Shown: positions 17,185 through 23,324 of the stretch, in pieces | Layout of the letters: each line of letters begins with the position of its first letter | Numbering within the stretch: the first letter of the stretch is position 1 | Assembly: GCA_011375465.1 (NCBI GenBank) | Contig: DRZV01000091.1 | Coordinates: forward strand, 1-32,998 | Origin: Neomoorella mulderi | Lineage (GTDB): Bacteria; Bacillota; DSM-521; Neomoorellales; Neomoorellaceae | Direction: 5' to 3' | Length of the DNA stretch: 32,998 nt | Position numbers and translations under genes: made by a program | Notes under the pieces: generated by a model | Databases searched by the model: none | What the model saw: the letters and a program-made list of their open reading frames with translations, nothing else | Told to the model about the DNA's origin: nothing

Positions 17185-18390
17185 GTGGAGATAAGATTCA
17201 ATACGGTGGAAGAGGCGCTGGAAGACCTCCGGGCGGGCCGCATGGTGGTGGTGGTGGACGACGAGGACAGGGAAAACGAAGGTGATTTGGTAATGGCGGC
17301 TGAAAAGGTGACCCCTGAGGCCATCAACTTCATGGTCACCCACGGGAGGGGCCTGGTGTGCGTCCCCATGGAGGGAAAGCGGCTAGATGAGCTGGATCTG
17401 GGTCCCATGGTGCCCAGCAACGAAGATCCCATGGGCACAGCCTTCACCGTATCGGTGGACGCCAAAGAGACCACTACGGGCATTTCCGCCTTTGAAAGGG
17501 CCTTCACCATAAAGAAGCTGGTGGATCCCCGCACCCGGCCTCAAGATCTCCGCCGTCCTGGACACGTTTTTCCCCTGCGGGCCAAGGAGGGCGGGGTGCT
17601 GAAGAGGACGGGTCATACGGAGGCGGCGGTGGATCTGGCCCGTATGGCCGGCCTCTATCCTGCCGGCGTCATCTGCGAGATAATGAATCCCGACGGTACC
17701 ATGGCCAGACTTCCCCAGCTTTTCGCCTTTTGTCAGGAGCACGGGCTGAAGCTCATAACCATAGCCTCTATAATAGAGTACAGGCGCCGCAGGGAAAAGT
17801 TGATAAGGAGGGTGGCGGAAGCCGAATTGCCCACCAAGTATGGGGAGTTTACCGCCATAGCCTATGAGGAGATCCTCACGGGACAAGAGCACCTGGCCCT
17901 GGTGAAGGGGGAGATATCCTCATCAGAGCCGGTTCTGGTGAGGGTCCATTCCGAATGCCTGACCGGGGATGTCTTCGGTTCCTTGAGGTGTGATTGCGGA
18001 GAGCAGCTGCAGAAGGCCATGGAGATGATCCAAAGAGAGGGGCGGGGGGTCATCCTCTACATGCGCCAGGAGGGCAGGGGGATAGGACTTCTGAATAAAA
18101 TCAAAGCCTACAAGCTGCAGGAAGGGGGAAAGGATACGGTGGAAGCCAACCAGGCCCTGGGGTTCCCTGCCGACCTCCGGGAATACGGCACAGGGGCCCA
18201 AATCCTGGTGGATTTGGGGGTAAAAAAGATACGCCTTTTGACCAATAATCCCAAGAAGATAGCGGGTATTGAGGGGTATGGATTAGAAGTGGTGGAAAGG
18301 GTCCCCATCGAGGTCTGCCCCAACAGCATAAATTTCAATTATTTAAAGACCAAGAAGGAGAAGATGGGGCATATTCTAAAACTCACTTAA
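17185..18390 (+). CDS. ribBA: Bifunctional 3,4-dihydroxy-2-butanone 4-phosphate synthase / GTP cyclohydrolase II RibBA
   Basis: This enzyme supplies both precursors of riboflavin: dihydroxybutanone phosphate from ribulose 5-phosphate, and the pyrimidine from GTP. The product has about 401 residues. The N-terminal DHBP synthase (1-200) has VVVVDDEDRENEGDLVMAAE, FMVTHGRGLVCVPM and GHTEAAVDLARMAGL. The C-terminal cyclohydrolase II (205-402) has VRVHSECLTGDVFGSLRCDCG with the zinc cysteines, YMRQEGRGIGLLNKIKAY, LREYGTGAQILVDLG and LLTNNPKKI. I set the start at GTG 17185, six bases after the AGGGGGGG ribosome site; TTG 17182 is an in-frame alternative with worse spacing. Both domains look complete. 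It lies between ribE and ribH in the operon. Confidence 0.95.
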   Translation: MEIRFNTVEEALEDLRAGRMVVVVDDEDRENEGDLVMAAEKVTPEAINFMVTHGRGLVCVPMEGKRLDELDLGPMVPSNEDPMGTAFTVSVDAKETTTGISAFERAFTIKKLVDPRTRPQDLRRPGHVFPLRAKEGGVLKRTGHTEAAVDLARMAGLYPAGVICEIMNPDGTMARLPQLFAFCQEHGLKLITIASIIEYRRRREKLIRRVAEAELPTKYGEFTAIAYEEILTGQEHLALVKGEISSSEPVLVRVHSECLTGDVFGSLRCDCGEQLQKAMEMIQREGRGVILYMRQEGRGIGLLNKIKAYKLQEGGKDTVEANQALGFPADLREYGTGAQILVDLGVKKIRLLTNNPKKIAGIEGYGLEVVERVPIEVCPNSINFNYLKTKKEKMGHILKLT

Positions 18391-18404
18391 GGAAGGAGAA
18401 GGAC

Positions 18405-18866
18405 ATGGGAGAGGTTTTCACCGGCTCACTGCGGGCCGAAGGTTTGCGTTTTTGCGTAATAGTCAGCCGTTTTAATGAATTCATAACCTCCAAGCTCCTC
18501 TCCGGAGCCCTGGATGCCCTGGAGCGCCATGGGGCCCGGCCGGAAGATATCCACGTGGTGTGGGTCCCCGGAGCCTTCGAGATCCCTGTAACAGCCCAAA
18601 GGATGGCTTCTAAGGGCTATGATGCCATAATATGCCTGGCGGCCATCATCAGAGGGGCTACCCCCCACTTCGACTTCGTGGCCGCGGAAGCCATTAAAGG
18701 GATAGCCCAGGTAGCCCTGGCCACGGGCTTGCCGGTGGTCAACGGCCTCATAACCGCCGATACCCTGGAACAGGCCATAGAGAGGGCGGGGACCAAGATG
18801 GGGAACAAGGGGTTCGATGCCGCCCTGACCGCCATGGAGATGGCCAATCTCTTCAAGCAGATTTAA
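18405..18866 (+). CDS. ribH: 6,7-dimethyl-8-ribityllumazine synthase
   Basis: Lumazine synthase condenses the pyrimidine from RibD with dihydroxybutanone phosphate; the enzyme usually forms pentamers or a 60-subunit shell. The 153 residues include VSRFNEFITSKLLSGALDAL, WVPGAFEIPVTAQRM, AAIIRGATPHFDFVAAEA (substrate-binding and catalytic His region) and GTKMGNKGFDAALTAMEMAN. The length is standard. ATG 18405 follows GGAAGGAGAAGG with good spacing. It is the last gene of the operon that begins at rlmN: a GC-rich hairpin with a T-run starts eight bases after its stop codon. Confidence 0.96.
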   Translation: MGEVFTGSLRAEGLRFCVIVSRFNEFITSKLLSGALDALERHGARPEDIHVVWVPGAFEIPVTAQRMASKGYDAIICLAAIIRGATPHFDFVAAEAIKGIAQVALATGLPVVNGLITADTLEQAIERAGTKMGNKGFDAALTAMEMANLFKQI

Positions 18867-18874
18867 AATTAAAG

Positions 18875-18901
18875 GACCCGGGTCTTCCCGGGTCGGTTTT
18901 T
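18875..18901 (+). terminator. Intrinsic terminator of the rlmN-ribH operon
   Basis: GACCCGGG at 18875-18882 pairs with CCCGGGTC at 18887-18894 (8 bp, loop TCTT), and a run of five T starts at 18897. It lies between the ribH stop and the end of the convergent rpmB gene. On the minus strand the same stem is followed by a less regular T-rich stretch, so it may also work weakly for rpmB. Confidence 0.9.
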
Positions 18902-19088
18902 ATAGAGCCCTTTTTACCTTCCCTGCCTTGAGGCAGCGGGTGCACACCCAAATCCTGCGCACAGTGCCGTTTAGGTCAGCCTTCACCCTCTGAAGGTTAG
19001 GACGCCAGGTACGCTTGGCCTTCTTGTTGGAGTGGCTCACTTTATGGCCGGTGACGGTTTTGCGGCCGCAGATATAGCATACAGCCAT
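18900..19088 (-). CDS. rpmB: 50S ribosomal protein L28
   Basis: The 62-residue protein is a component of the large ribosomal subunit. It begins MAVCYICGRKTVTGHKVSHS and contains NKKAKRTWRPNLQRVK and IWVCTRCLKAGKVKRAL. The two cysteine pairs (CYIC and CTRC) mark the zinc-binding form of L28. The ribosome site AGAGGAG lies upstream of ATG, and a good minus-strand promoter is visible in the gap to recG. In Bacillus rpmB also lies downstream of the prpC-prkC-rsgA-rpe genes in the opposite direction, so this is a conserved neighbourhood. Confidence 0.97.
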   Translation of the reverse strand: MAVCYICGRKTVTGHKVSHSNKKAKRTWRPNLQRVKADLNGTVRRIWVCTRCLKAGKVKRAL

Positions 19089-19118
19089 GTTCTCACTCCT
19101 CTCGCTTCTACGAGGGCT

Positions 19119-19147
19119 ATTTTAACAGACGGCTGGCTAAAGCGCAA
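19119..19147 (-). promoter_or_regulatory. Sigma-A-type promoter of rpmB
   Basis: On the minus strand TTGCGC (19147-19142) is followed after exactly 17 bases by TAAAAT (19124-19119), and TGT directly precedes the -10 element, giving an extended -10. The predicted start site is about 25 bases upstream of the rpmB ATG. Confidence 0.7.
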
Positions 19148-19167
19148 GTACGAGGTAGGGGAAAATC

Positions 19168-21213
19168 ATGTTGGATCGCCAGGTGGAAAGCTTAAAATAT
19201 GTGGGCCCCCAGAGGGCGGCCCGGTTAAAGCGGCTGGGGATATACACCCTCGAGGATCTGGTATGGCACTTTCCCCGTAAATATGAGGACCGCCGACATC
19301 TAGAGCCCCTCGCCCGATTGGTCTACGGGGAGAAGGCCACGGTACAGGTGACCATAAGATCCTGGGAAGAAAGGGTGGTACGCCCCCAGCTCAAGATCTT
19401 CCGGGCACTGGTGGAAGACGGGTACGGCCAGGGATACGCCCTGTGGTTCAATCAAGCCTATATAAAAAGACAGCTGCCCCCCGGTACCCAGGTGTTTCTC
19501 ACCGGCCGGGTGGGGCACAGATATAAAGGGCTTCCGGTCCTCCAGGTGGAGGAATACGAGGTGCTGGAACGGGGGGACCAGGGGTTGCACACCGGTCGCC
19601 TGGTCCCCTTCTATCCCCTCACCTCAGGGTTGGGCCAGAGGTGGTTCCGCCTCATAGTCCATCTGGCCCTGGAAGAAATCAAGGGTCAGGTGCCGGAAAT
19701 TCTGCCCTCTTTTTTGAGGGAAAGGTATGGTCTGCTTTCCCGGTATGAAGCCCTCAGGAACATCCATTTTCCTTCTGATGAAGAGGCCCTGCGCCAGGCC
19801 AGGAGGCGGTTAAAATACGAAGAGCTGCTGCTGTGGGAATTGGGGCTCCAGCTGAACCGCAGCCTCAGGGAGCAGTCCCAGGGTATCGCCCATACCCCGG
19901 ATAACACCTTGGTGCAGCAAATGTTGGCCCATCTCCCTTTCCGGCTCACCGAAGCCCAGGAGCGGGTTCTAGGGGAGATACTAAAGGATATGGAAAGCCC
20001 CCGGCCTATGGCTCGCCTCCTGCAGGGAGACGTGGGCTCAGGGAAAACGGTGGTGGCGGCCGTGGCCGCGGTAAAGGCGGTGGCAGGGGGATGGCAGGTG
20101 GCCCTCATGGCTCCCACAGAGGTCCTGGCAGGGCAACACGGGGAAACCCTGGGGAGGCTTTTGGCCCCTCTCCACATCCCGGTGGTGGTGTTGACGGGCA
20201 GCACCTCCAAAGGGGAAAGGCAGGTTATCCTGTCGGGCTTGGCCACCGGTCAGCTCCCAGTGGTGGTGGGCACCCACGCCCTGATCCAAGAAGGGGTAAA
20301 GTTTAAAAGGCTGGGGCTGGTGATAATCGATGAACAGCACCGCTTTGGTGTGGGCCAGAGGGCTGCCCTGCAGGATAAGGGGGAAGTGCCAGATCTTTTG
20401 GTCATGACCGCCACCCCTATTCCCCGGACTTTGGCCCTGGCTTTATATGGGGATCTGGACATTTCAGTCATAGACCAGATGCCCCCCGGGAGGCAGCCTG
20501 TGGCCACCTATATCTTAAGCCCTAAACAGCGGGAATACGCCTATAGGCTCATACGCCGGGAGTTGGCCCAGGGACACCAGGCCTATGTCATCTGCCCCCT
20601 GATAGAAGAAAGCGAGACCATCACGGCTGAAGCCGCCACCGCCATGGCGGACAAGCTTCAGCGGGAGGTTTTTCCCGAATACCGGGTGGGGCTTATCCAC
20701 GGCAAATTGAAGCCTGGGGAGAAGGAAGAGGTCATGCAGGCCTTCCGCCGAGGAGATGTGCATATCTTGGTGGCCACCACGGTGATAGAGGTGGGAATAG
20801 ACGTGCCCAATGCCACGGTCATGATGATAGAAGGGGCGGAAAGACTGGGGCTGGCCCAGCTGCACCAACTGAGGGGGAGAGTGGGACGGGGAACTGCTCC
20901 CTCCCATTGCCTGTTGGTGGCCGGGGGAGGGAATGAGGCCAGAAAAAGGCTGGAGGTCTTGGCCAACACCCAGGACGGCTTTGCCATAGCCGAGGCTGAT
21001 CTGAGGTTCAGGGGACCGGGGGAATTCTACGGCACCCGCCAGCACGGCCTGCCCGAATTCCGTCTGGCGGTTTTCCCCGATGATATAAGGATTCTGGAGA
21101 GGGCCCGGAAAGACGCCCAGAAATTATGTTCAGAAAAATTCTGGAAAAGCAGGGAATTCGAACCGCTGTATCGGGCAGTCTTGGATAGACTTGAACGGTT
21201 GGAGTCCAGCTAA
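19168..21213 (+). CDS. recG: ATP-dependent DNA helicase RecG
   Basis: RecG remodels stalled replication forks and Holliday junctions. The 681 residues match the family. The N-terminal wedge/OB domain (about 1-170) begins MLDRQVESLKYVGPQRAARL, with the helix-hairpin-helix region LGIYTLEDLVWHFPRKYEDR. Helicase motifs follow: Q-motif region PFRLTEAQERVL, Walker A LLQGDVGSGKT (about 284-294), APTEVLAGQH, the DEQH box IIDEQHRFGVGQR (about 385), MTATPIPRTLAL, VATTVIEVGIDVPNA, and QLRGRVGRG. The C-terminal DLRFRGPGEFYGTRQHGLPEF is the RecG-specific segment. ATG 19168 has GAGGTAGGGG upstream. It is divergent from rpmB and stands as a single gene. No part is missing. Confidence 0.97.
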   Translation: MLDRQVESLKYVGPQRAARLKRLGIYTLEDLVWHFPRKYEDRRHLEPLARLVYGEKATVQVTIRSWEERVVRPQLKIFRALVEDGYGQGYALWFNQAYIKRQLPPGTQVFLTGRVGHRYKGLPVLQVEEYEVLERGDQGLHTGRLVPFYPLTSGLGQRWFRLIVHLALEEIKGQVPEILPSFLRERYGLLSRYEALRNIHFPSDEEALRQARRRLKYEELLLWELGLQLNRSLREQSQGIAHTPDNTLVQQMLAHLPFRLTEAQERVLGEILKDMESPRPMARLLQGDVGSGKTVVAAVAAVKAVAGGWQVALMAPTEVLAGQHGETLGRLLAPLHIPVVVLTGSTSKGERQVILSGLATGQLPVVVGTHALIQEGVKFKRLGLVIIDEQHRFGVGQRAALQDKGEVPDLLVMTATPIPRTLALALYGDLDISVIDQMPPGRQPVATYILSPKQREYAYRLIRRELAQGHQAYVICPLIEESETITAEAATAMADKLQREVFPEYRVGLIHGKLKPGEKEEVMQAFRRGDVHILVATTVIEVGIDVPNATVMMIEGAERLGLAQLHQLRGRVGRGTAPSHCLLVAGGGNEARKRLEVLANTQDGFAIAEADLRFRGPGEFYGTRQHGLPEFRLAVFPDDIRILERARKDAQKLCSEKFWKSREFEPLYRAVLDRLERLESS

Positions 21214-21241
21214 ATTTTTTATGTTAACCAGATAATGCTAG

Positions 21242-21270
21242 GCATAAAAGGTTAAAGCGGGCTCATACTA
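21242..21270 (+). promoter_or_regulatory. Forespore sigma-G-type promoter of the spore protein gene
   Basis: GCATA at 21242-21246 and CATACTA at 21264-21270 are separated by 17 bases. This matches the known Bacillus sigma-G pattern (G-H-A-T-R, 17-18 bases, C-A-T-n-n-T-A). It lies 32 bases upstream of the SASP start codon, where AAGGAGGTGA (21287-21296) forms a near-perfect ribosome binding site. The sigma-F pattern overlaps with this one, so either forespore factor could read it. Confidence 0.75.
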
Positions 21271-21302
21271 AGGGTGCAACAACTAAAAGGAGGTGAAAGG
21301 GA

Positions 21303-21659
21303 ATGCCCCGTGGAGGAAGGAGAGGGAGACTCTTGATCCCTCAGGCCCGGTCTCAGATGGAAAGATTTAAGCAAGAGGTGGCCAGCGAATTGGGCGTCGC
21401 CAATTATGAGGGCTACCTGGGGGATCTGCCCTCTAAGATAAACGGTTCTGTGGGAGGACTTATGGTTAAAAAGATGATAGCCGCTTATGAACAGACCCTG
21501 GCCAATCAAGCCGGCGGCCTTGGTGGAGATGTGCAACTGAGTGCTGCCGAGCAGGTAACCGGCCGGATCAGCGAGCCCAATCCCGCCTATGGTCAGGAGC
21601 AGAGGGTCAATATAGACGCCCAGCAGTACAATCCCGGGGGACTGGGTGGTGTCCAGTAA
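21303..21659 (+). CDS. Alpha/beta-type small acid-soluble spore protein (SASP), extended form
   Basis: SASPs coat and protect DNA in the dormant spore and are degraded at germination. The core at about residues 20-65 has MERFKQEVASELGV (the Glu-Val-Ala site cut by the germination protease), then YEGYLGDLPSKINGSVGG and LMVKKMIAAYEQTLA, which are the two DNA-binding helices of the family. At 118 residues it is much longer than the usual 60-75. The extra ~50 residues at the C-terminus are Gly-, Gln- and Asn-rich (GGLGGDVQLSAAEQ to YNPGGLGGVQ) and not recognised; the N-terminus is basic (PRGGRRGRL). A sigma-G-type promoter and a very strong ribosome site precede it, fitting high forespore expression. 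The protease gene gpr lies convergently 27 bases away. Confidence 0.93.
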   Translation: MPRGGRRGRLLIPQARSQMERFKQEVASELGVANYEGYLGDLPSKINGSVGGLMVKKMIAAYEQTLANQAGGLGGDVQLSAAEQVTGRISEPNPAYGQEQRVNIDAQQYNPGGLGGVQ

Positions 21660-21662
21660 AGG

Positions 21663-21688
21663 GTGGCGGCGCTAGCCGCCACTTTTTT
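21663..21688 (+). terminator. Intrinsic terminator of the spore protein gene
   Basis: GTGGCGGC (21663-21670) pairs with GCCGCCAC (21675-21682) over a GCTA loop, followed by six T (21683-21688). The last T bases overlap the stop codon of the convergent gpr gene. On the minus strand no T-run follows the stem, so it should act only for the SASP gene. Confidence 0.93.
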
Positions 21689-22664
21689 AATGTAAGGGCA
21701 AGGCAGCCCCTGAAGCCAGGAGCGCGGCATGGAGCGCTTGATTCAGGGCTTGAGAGATAACCCAGGCCTGGTTATAGATCATGTCATCTATCTCTTTTGG
21801 GGTGACGGTGAGGTTGCCCCCGAAAGGGGCCAGCACCTGGGCCGTCAGCTTTTCCGCCAGAGAACGGTTCAGTTTAAAGCCCGCTTCAGGAATTTCCTGC
21901 TGAAGCAATTGTATAGTATGGTACACTATAACCCCTGCATGGACCACGGTGGGTATACCTATAGCTATGACGGGAATACCCATGTTTTCCCTGCTGAGGT
22001 TCTGGCGGGGATTGCCTATACCCCCGCCGGGGCTGATGCCCCCGTCGCTTATCTGGATGCTGGTACCTATTCTTCTTAAATCTGCCGCTGCCAGGGCGTC
22101 TATGGCTATCAAAGCTCGGGGACGGGTTTTTTCCACCACACCCTTTATTATCTCCGCCGTCTCTATCCCAGTGGTCCCCAGAACTCCTGGGGCTAGGGCG
22201 CTGACGGGGTGGGCCCCAGGAGGCAGGCTCTGGGGGGCATATTTAAATAGATGGCGGGTCACGGTGAACTGGCCTATTACCTTAGGACCCAGGGAATCGG
22301 GAGTGGCCTGCCAGTTGCCTAGACCTACGACCAGCACGGGATCGCTCTTGCCTATCTTCCATTTATCCAACAGCAGGGATAACTTTTGGCCTAAAATTTT
22401 GGCTATCTCTTCGTGGGCCGGTGGGTTTTCCCGCAAAAGTTCCGGGGCCTCTATGGTTATATATGTACCCACAGGTTTACCCAGAGCCCGGGCCCCTTCC
22501 TGGTTTAAAATAGTTATGGTGGTCACCTGGGCTTGGGGATAGGTTTCTTTATCCTCCCTGACCCCAGGGACTTCCCTTTTGGTGGCTCCCCGCAGAAGTG
22601 CATGGGCCTCTGCAGCCAGGTCGCTGGTAACCCCAAAATGGATCAGAAAATCCAGCAATTCCAT
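21687..22664 (-). CDS. gpr: Germination protease GPR (SASP-degrading endopeptidase)
   Basis: GPR is made as a zymogen in the forespore and starts SASP breakdown at germination. With start ATG 22664 the product is about 325 residues. It begins MELLDFLIHFGVTSDLAAEA, and the propeptide region continues to VPGVREDKETYP. Family motifs include VVGLGNWQATPDSLGPKV, SALAPGVLGTTGIETAEII, DALAAADLRRIGTSIQISD, GGISPGGGIGNPR and AIGIPTVVHAGVIV. I preferred ATG 22664, preceded by GAGGTG seven bases upstream, to TTG 22697. GPR is an atypical aspartate protease; the conserved acidic residues of the family appear present, but I did not align them one by one. It is convergent with an SASP gene, its likely substrate, and divergent from the DUF2197 gene. 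Confidence 0.94.
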   Translation of the reverse strand: MELLDFLIHFGVTSDLAAEAHALLRGATKREVPGVREDKETYPQAQVTTITILNQEGARALGKPVGTYITIEAPELLRENPPAHEEIAKILGQKLSLLLDKWKIGKSDPVLVVGLGNWQATPDSLGPKVIGQFTVTRHLFKYAPQSLPPGAHPVSALAPGVLGTTGIETAEIIKGVVEKTRPRALIAIDALAAADLRRIGTSIQISDGGISPGGGIGNPRQNLSRENMGIPVIAIGIPTVVHAGVIVYHTIQLLQQEIPEAGFKLNRSLAEKLTAQVLAPFGGNLTVTPKEIDDMIYNQAWVISQALNQALHAALLASGAALPLH

Positions 22665-22771
22665 GGTATACACCTCGTTCTTTTTTATATTTTCCAAGGA
22701 TAAAAAATTATGTTTGCCTGAAGAGGATCTTTCTTTTACAGTGGAGAAGAATAATTAGGGGGGTGTTGGAC

Positions 22772-22987
22772 ATGGTGGAACATTTAGATATAGAAGAGCT
22801 GGAAGATATGGGGGATATAGAGGTCACCTGCGCCATCTGCGGCAAAAAAGTAAAAATAGGAAAGACCCATAAGGATTACAAAAGGTTGGTCAAGGACAGA
22901 AAAGGCGTGTTTATCTGCGATCAGTGTCAGACCCGCCTGCAGTTCGAGGCCCAGGAACTTCAGAAAAAGCCCTTTAAGCCCATGTAA
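22772..22987 (+). CDS. Small zinc-ribbon protein (DUF2197/YlaI-like)
   Basis: The 71-residue protein begins MVEHLDIEELEDMGDIEVTC. It has two CxxC pairs, CAIC and CDQC, about 36 residues apart, in the pattern CAICGKKVKIGKTHKDYKR then KGVFICDQCQTRLQFE. This matches the small zinc-ribbon proteins annotated as DUF2197/YlaI in Firmicutes. No enzymatic function is known; such proteins may bind nucleic acid or act as metal-binding adaptors. ATG 22772 was chosen because AGGGGGG ends eight bases upstream; GTG 22763 and TTG 22766 are in-frame alternatives. The structured non-coding stretch described next starts seven bases after the stop codon and could be its 3' untranslated region. Confidence 0.75.
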   Translation: MVEHLDIEELEDMGDIEVTCAICGKKVKIGKTHKDYKRLVKDRKGVFICDQCQTRLQFEAQELQKKPFKPM

Positions 22988-22993
22988 AAAAAT

Positions 22994-23216
22994 GCCGTTC
23001 CCCAGAGGGAACGGCCAAGGTACCGCCTGACGGCGGTTTGTGGGAGAGGAGAAACCGGAGGAAGAGCTCATGGGGGAGGGTTTAAGATAACCCTAAGCTC
23101 TTCGCATGGCCCTGGGGCTTTGCCCCTGAGCCGTTAATATTATGCACCGGAGAAAAAATTTTTATACCCCAAAAGCAACCGCTTTTAAAGCCTCGGCTTG
23201 TAAGCGGTGCTTTTTT
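22994..23216 (+). ncRNA. Candidate structured non-coding RNA, family not identified
   Basis: This gene-free stretch has ordered secondary structure. Hairpin A: 22994-23002 pairs with 23007-23015, 9 bp with a four-base loop. Hairpin B: ACCGCC 23022-23027 pairs with GGCGGT 23032-23037, extended by CAA/TTG around a three-base bulge. Hairpin C: GAAGAGCT 23061-23068 pairs with AGCTCTTC 23096-23103, enclosing a second hairpin AGGGTT/AACCCT (23077-23082 with 23089-23094). Hairpin D: GGGGC 23114-23118 pairs with GCCCC 23122-23126, within GGC/GCC (108-110 with 130-132). The part between B and C is purine-rich (GGGAGAGGAGAAACCGGAGG), and CCGGAG recurs at 23147. An intrinsic terminator closes it at 23175-23216. 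No riboswitch core that I know (FMN, TPP, cobalamin, SAM, lysine, glycine, c-di-AMP, Moco) fits. A raiA-type or other clostridial RNA is possible but unproven. Confidence 0.6.
23175..23216 (+). terminator. Intrinsic terminator at the 3' end of the candidate RNA
   Basis: ACCGCTT (23178-23184) pairs with AAGCGGT (23202-23208), extended by GC/GC across a bulged A. An inner AAGC/GCTT hairpin caps it, and six T follow at 23211-23216. It separates the RNA from the Pho-box promoter downstream, so the RNA is not a leader of the phosphatase transcript made from that promoter. Confidence 0.85.
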
Positions 23217-23235
23217 ATTTTAATTAAGGTTGTTT

Positions 23236-23289
23236 TTTACATTTTTTAAACCGAATCTTAATCCATTTTTAACCTTTAAATGCTATGAT
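23236..23289 (+). promoter_or_regulatory. Four 11-bp-phased PhoP (Pho) boxes and -10 element before the alkaline phosphatase
   Basis: TTTACA (23236), TAAACC (23247), TTAATC (23258) and TTAACC (23269) recur every 11 bases, each close to the Bacillus PhoP box TT(A/T/C)ACA with five-base spacers. TATGAT at 23284-23289, preceded by TGC (extended -10), starts nine bases after the last box, and no good -35 is present. With a start near 23296 the boxes cover about -60 to -22, the region PhoP~P occupies at Bacillus Pho-activated promoters. The downstream gene is an alkaline phosphatase, the classic Pho-regulon member. Confidence 0.75.
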
Positions 23290-23324
23290 GGGGCCGAAAA
23301 ATAATGTAGGGAGGAGGAAAACGC

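Noticed and set aside
22665..22740. Forespore promoter for gpr
   Set aside because: A CATAATT -10-like element is present on the minus strand, but no GCAT-type -35 lies at the right distance, so I could not support it.
23016..23040. GGTACCGCC resembling the T-box antiterminator core
   Set aside because: The preceding GGGTGG-type segment, a Stem I with specifier loop, and a competing terminator directly after it are all absent, and the downstream gene is not an aminoacyl-tRNA or amino-acid gene.
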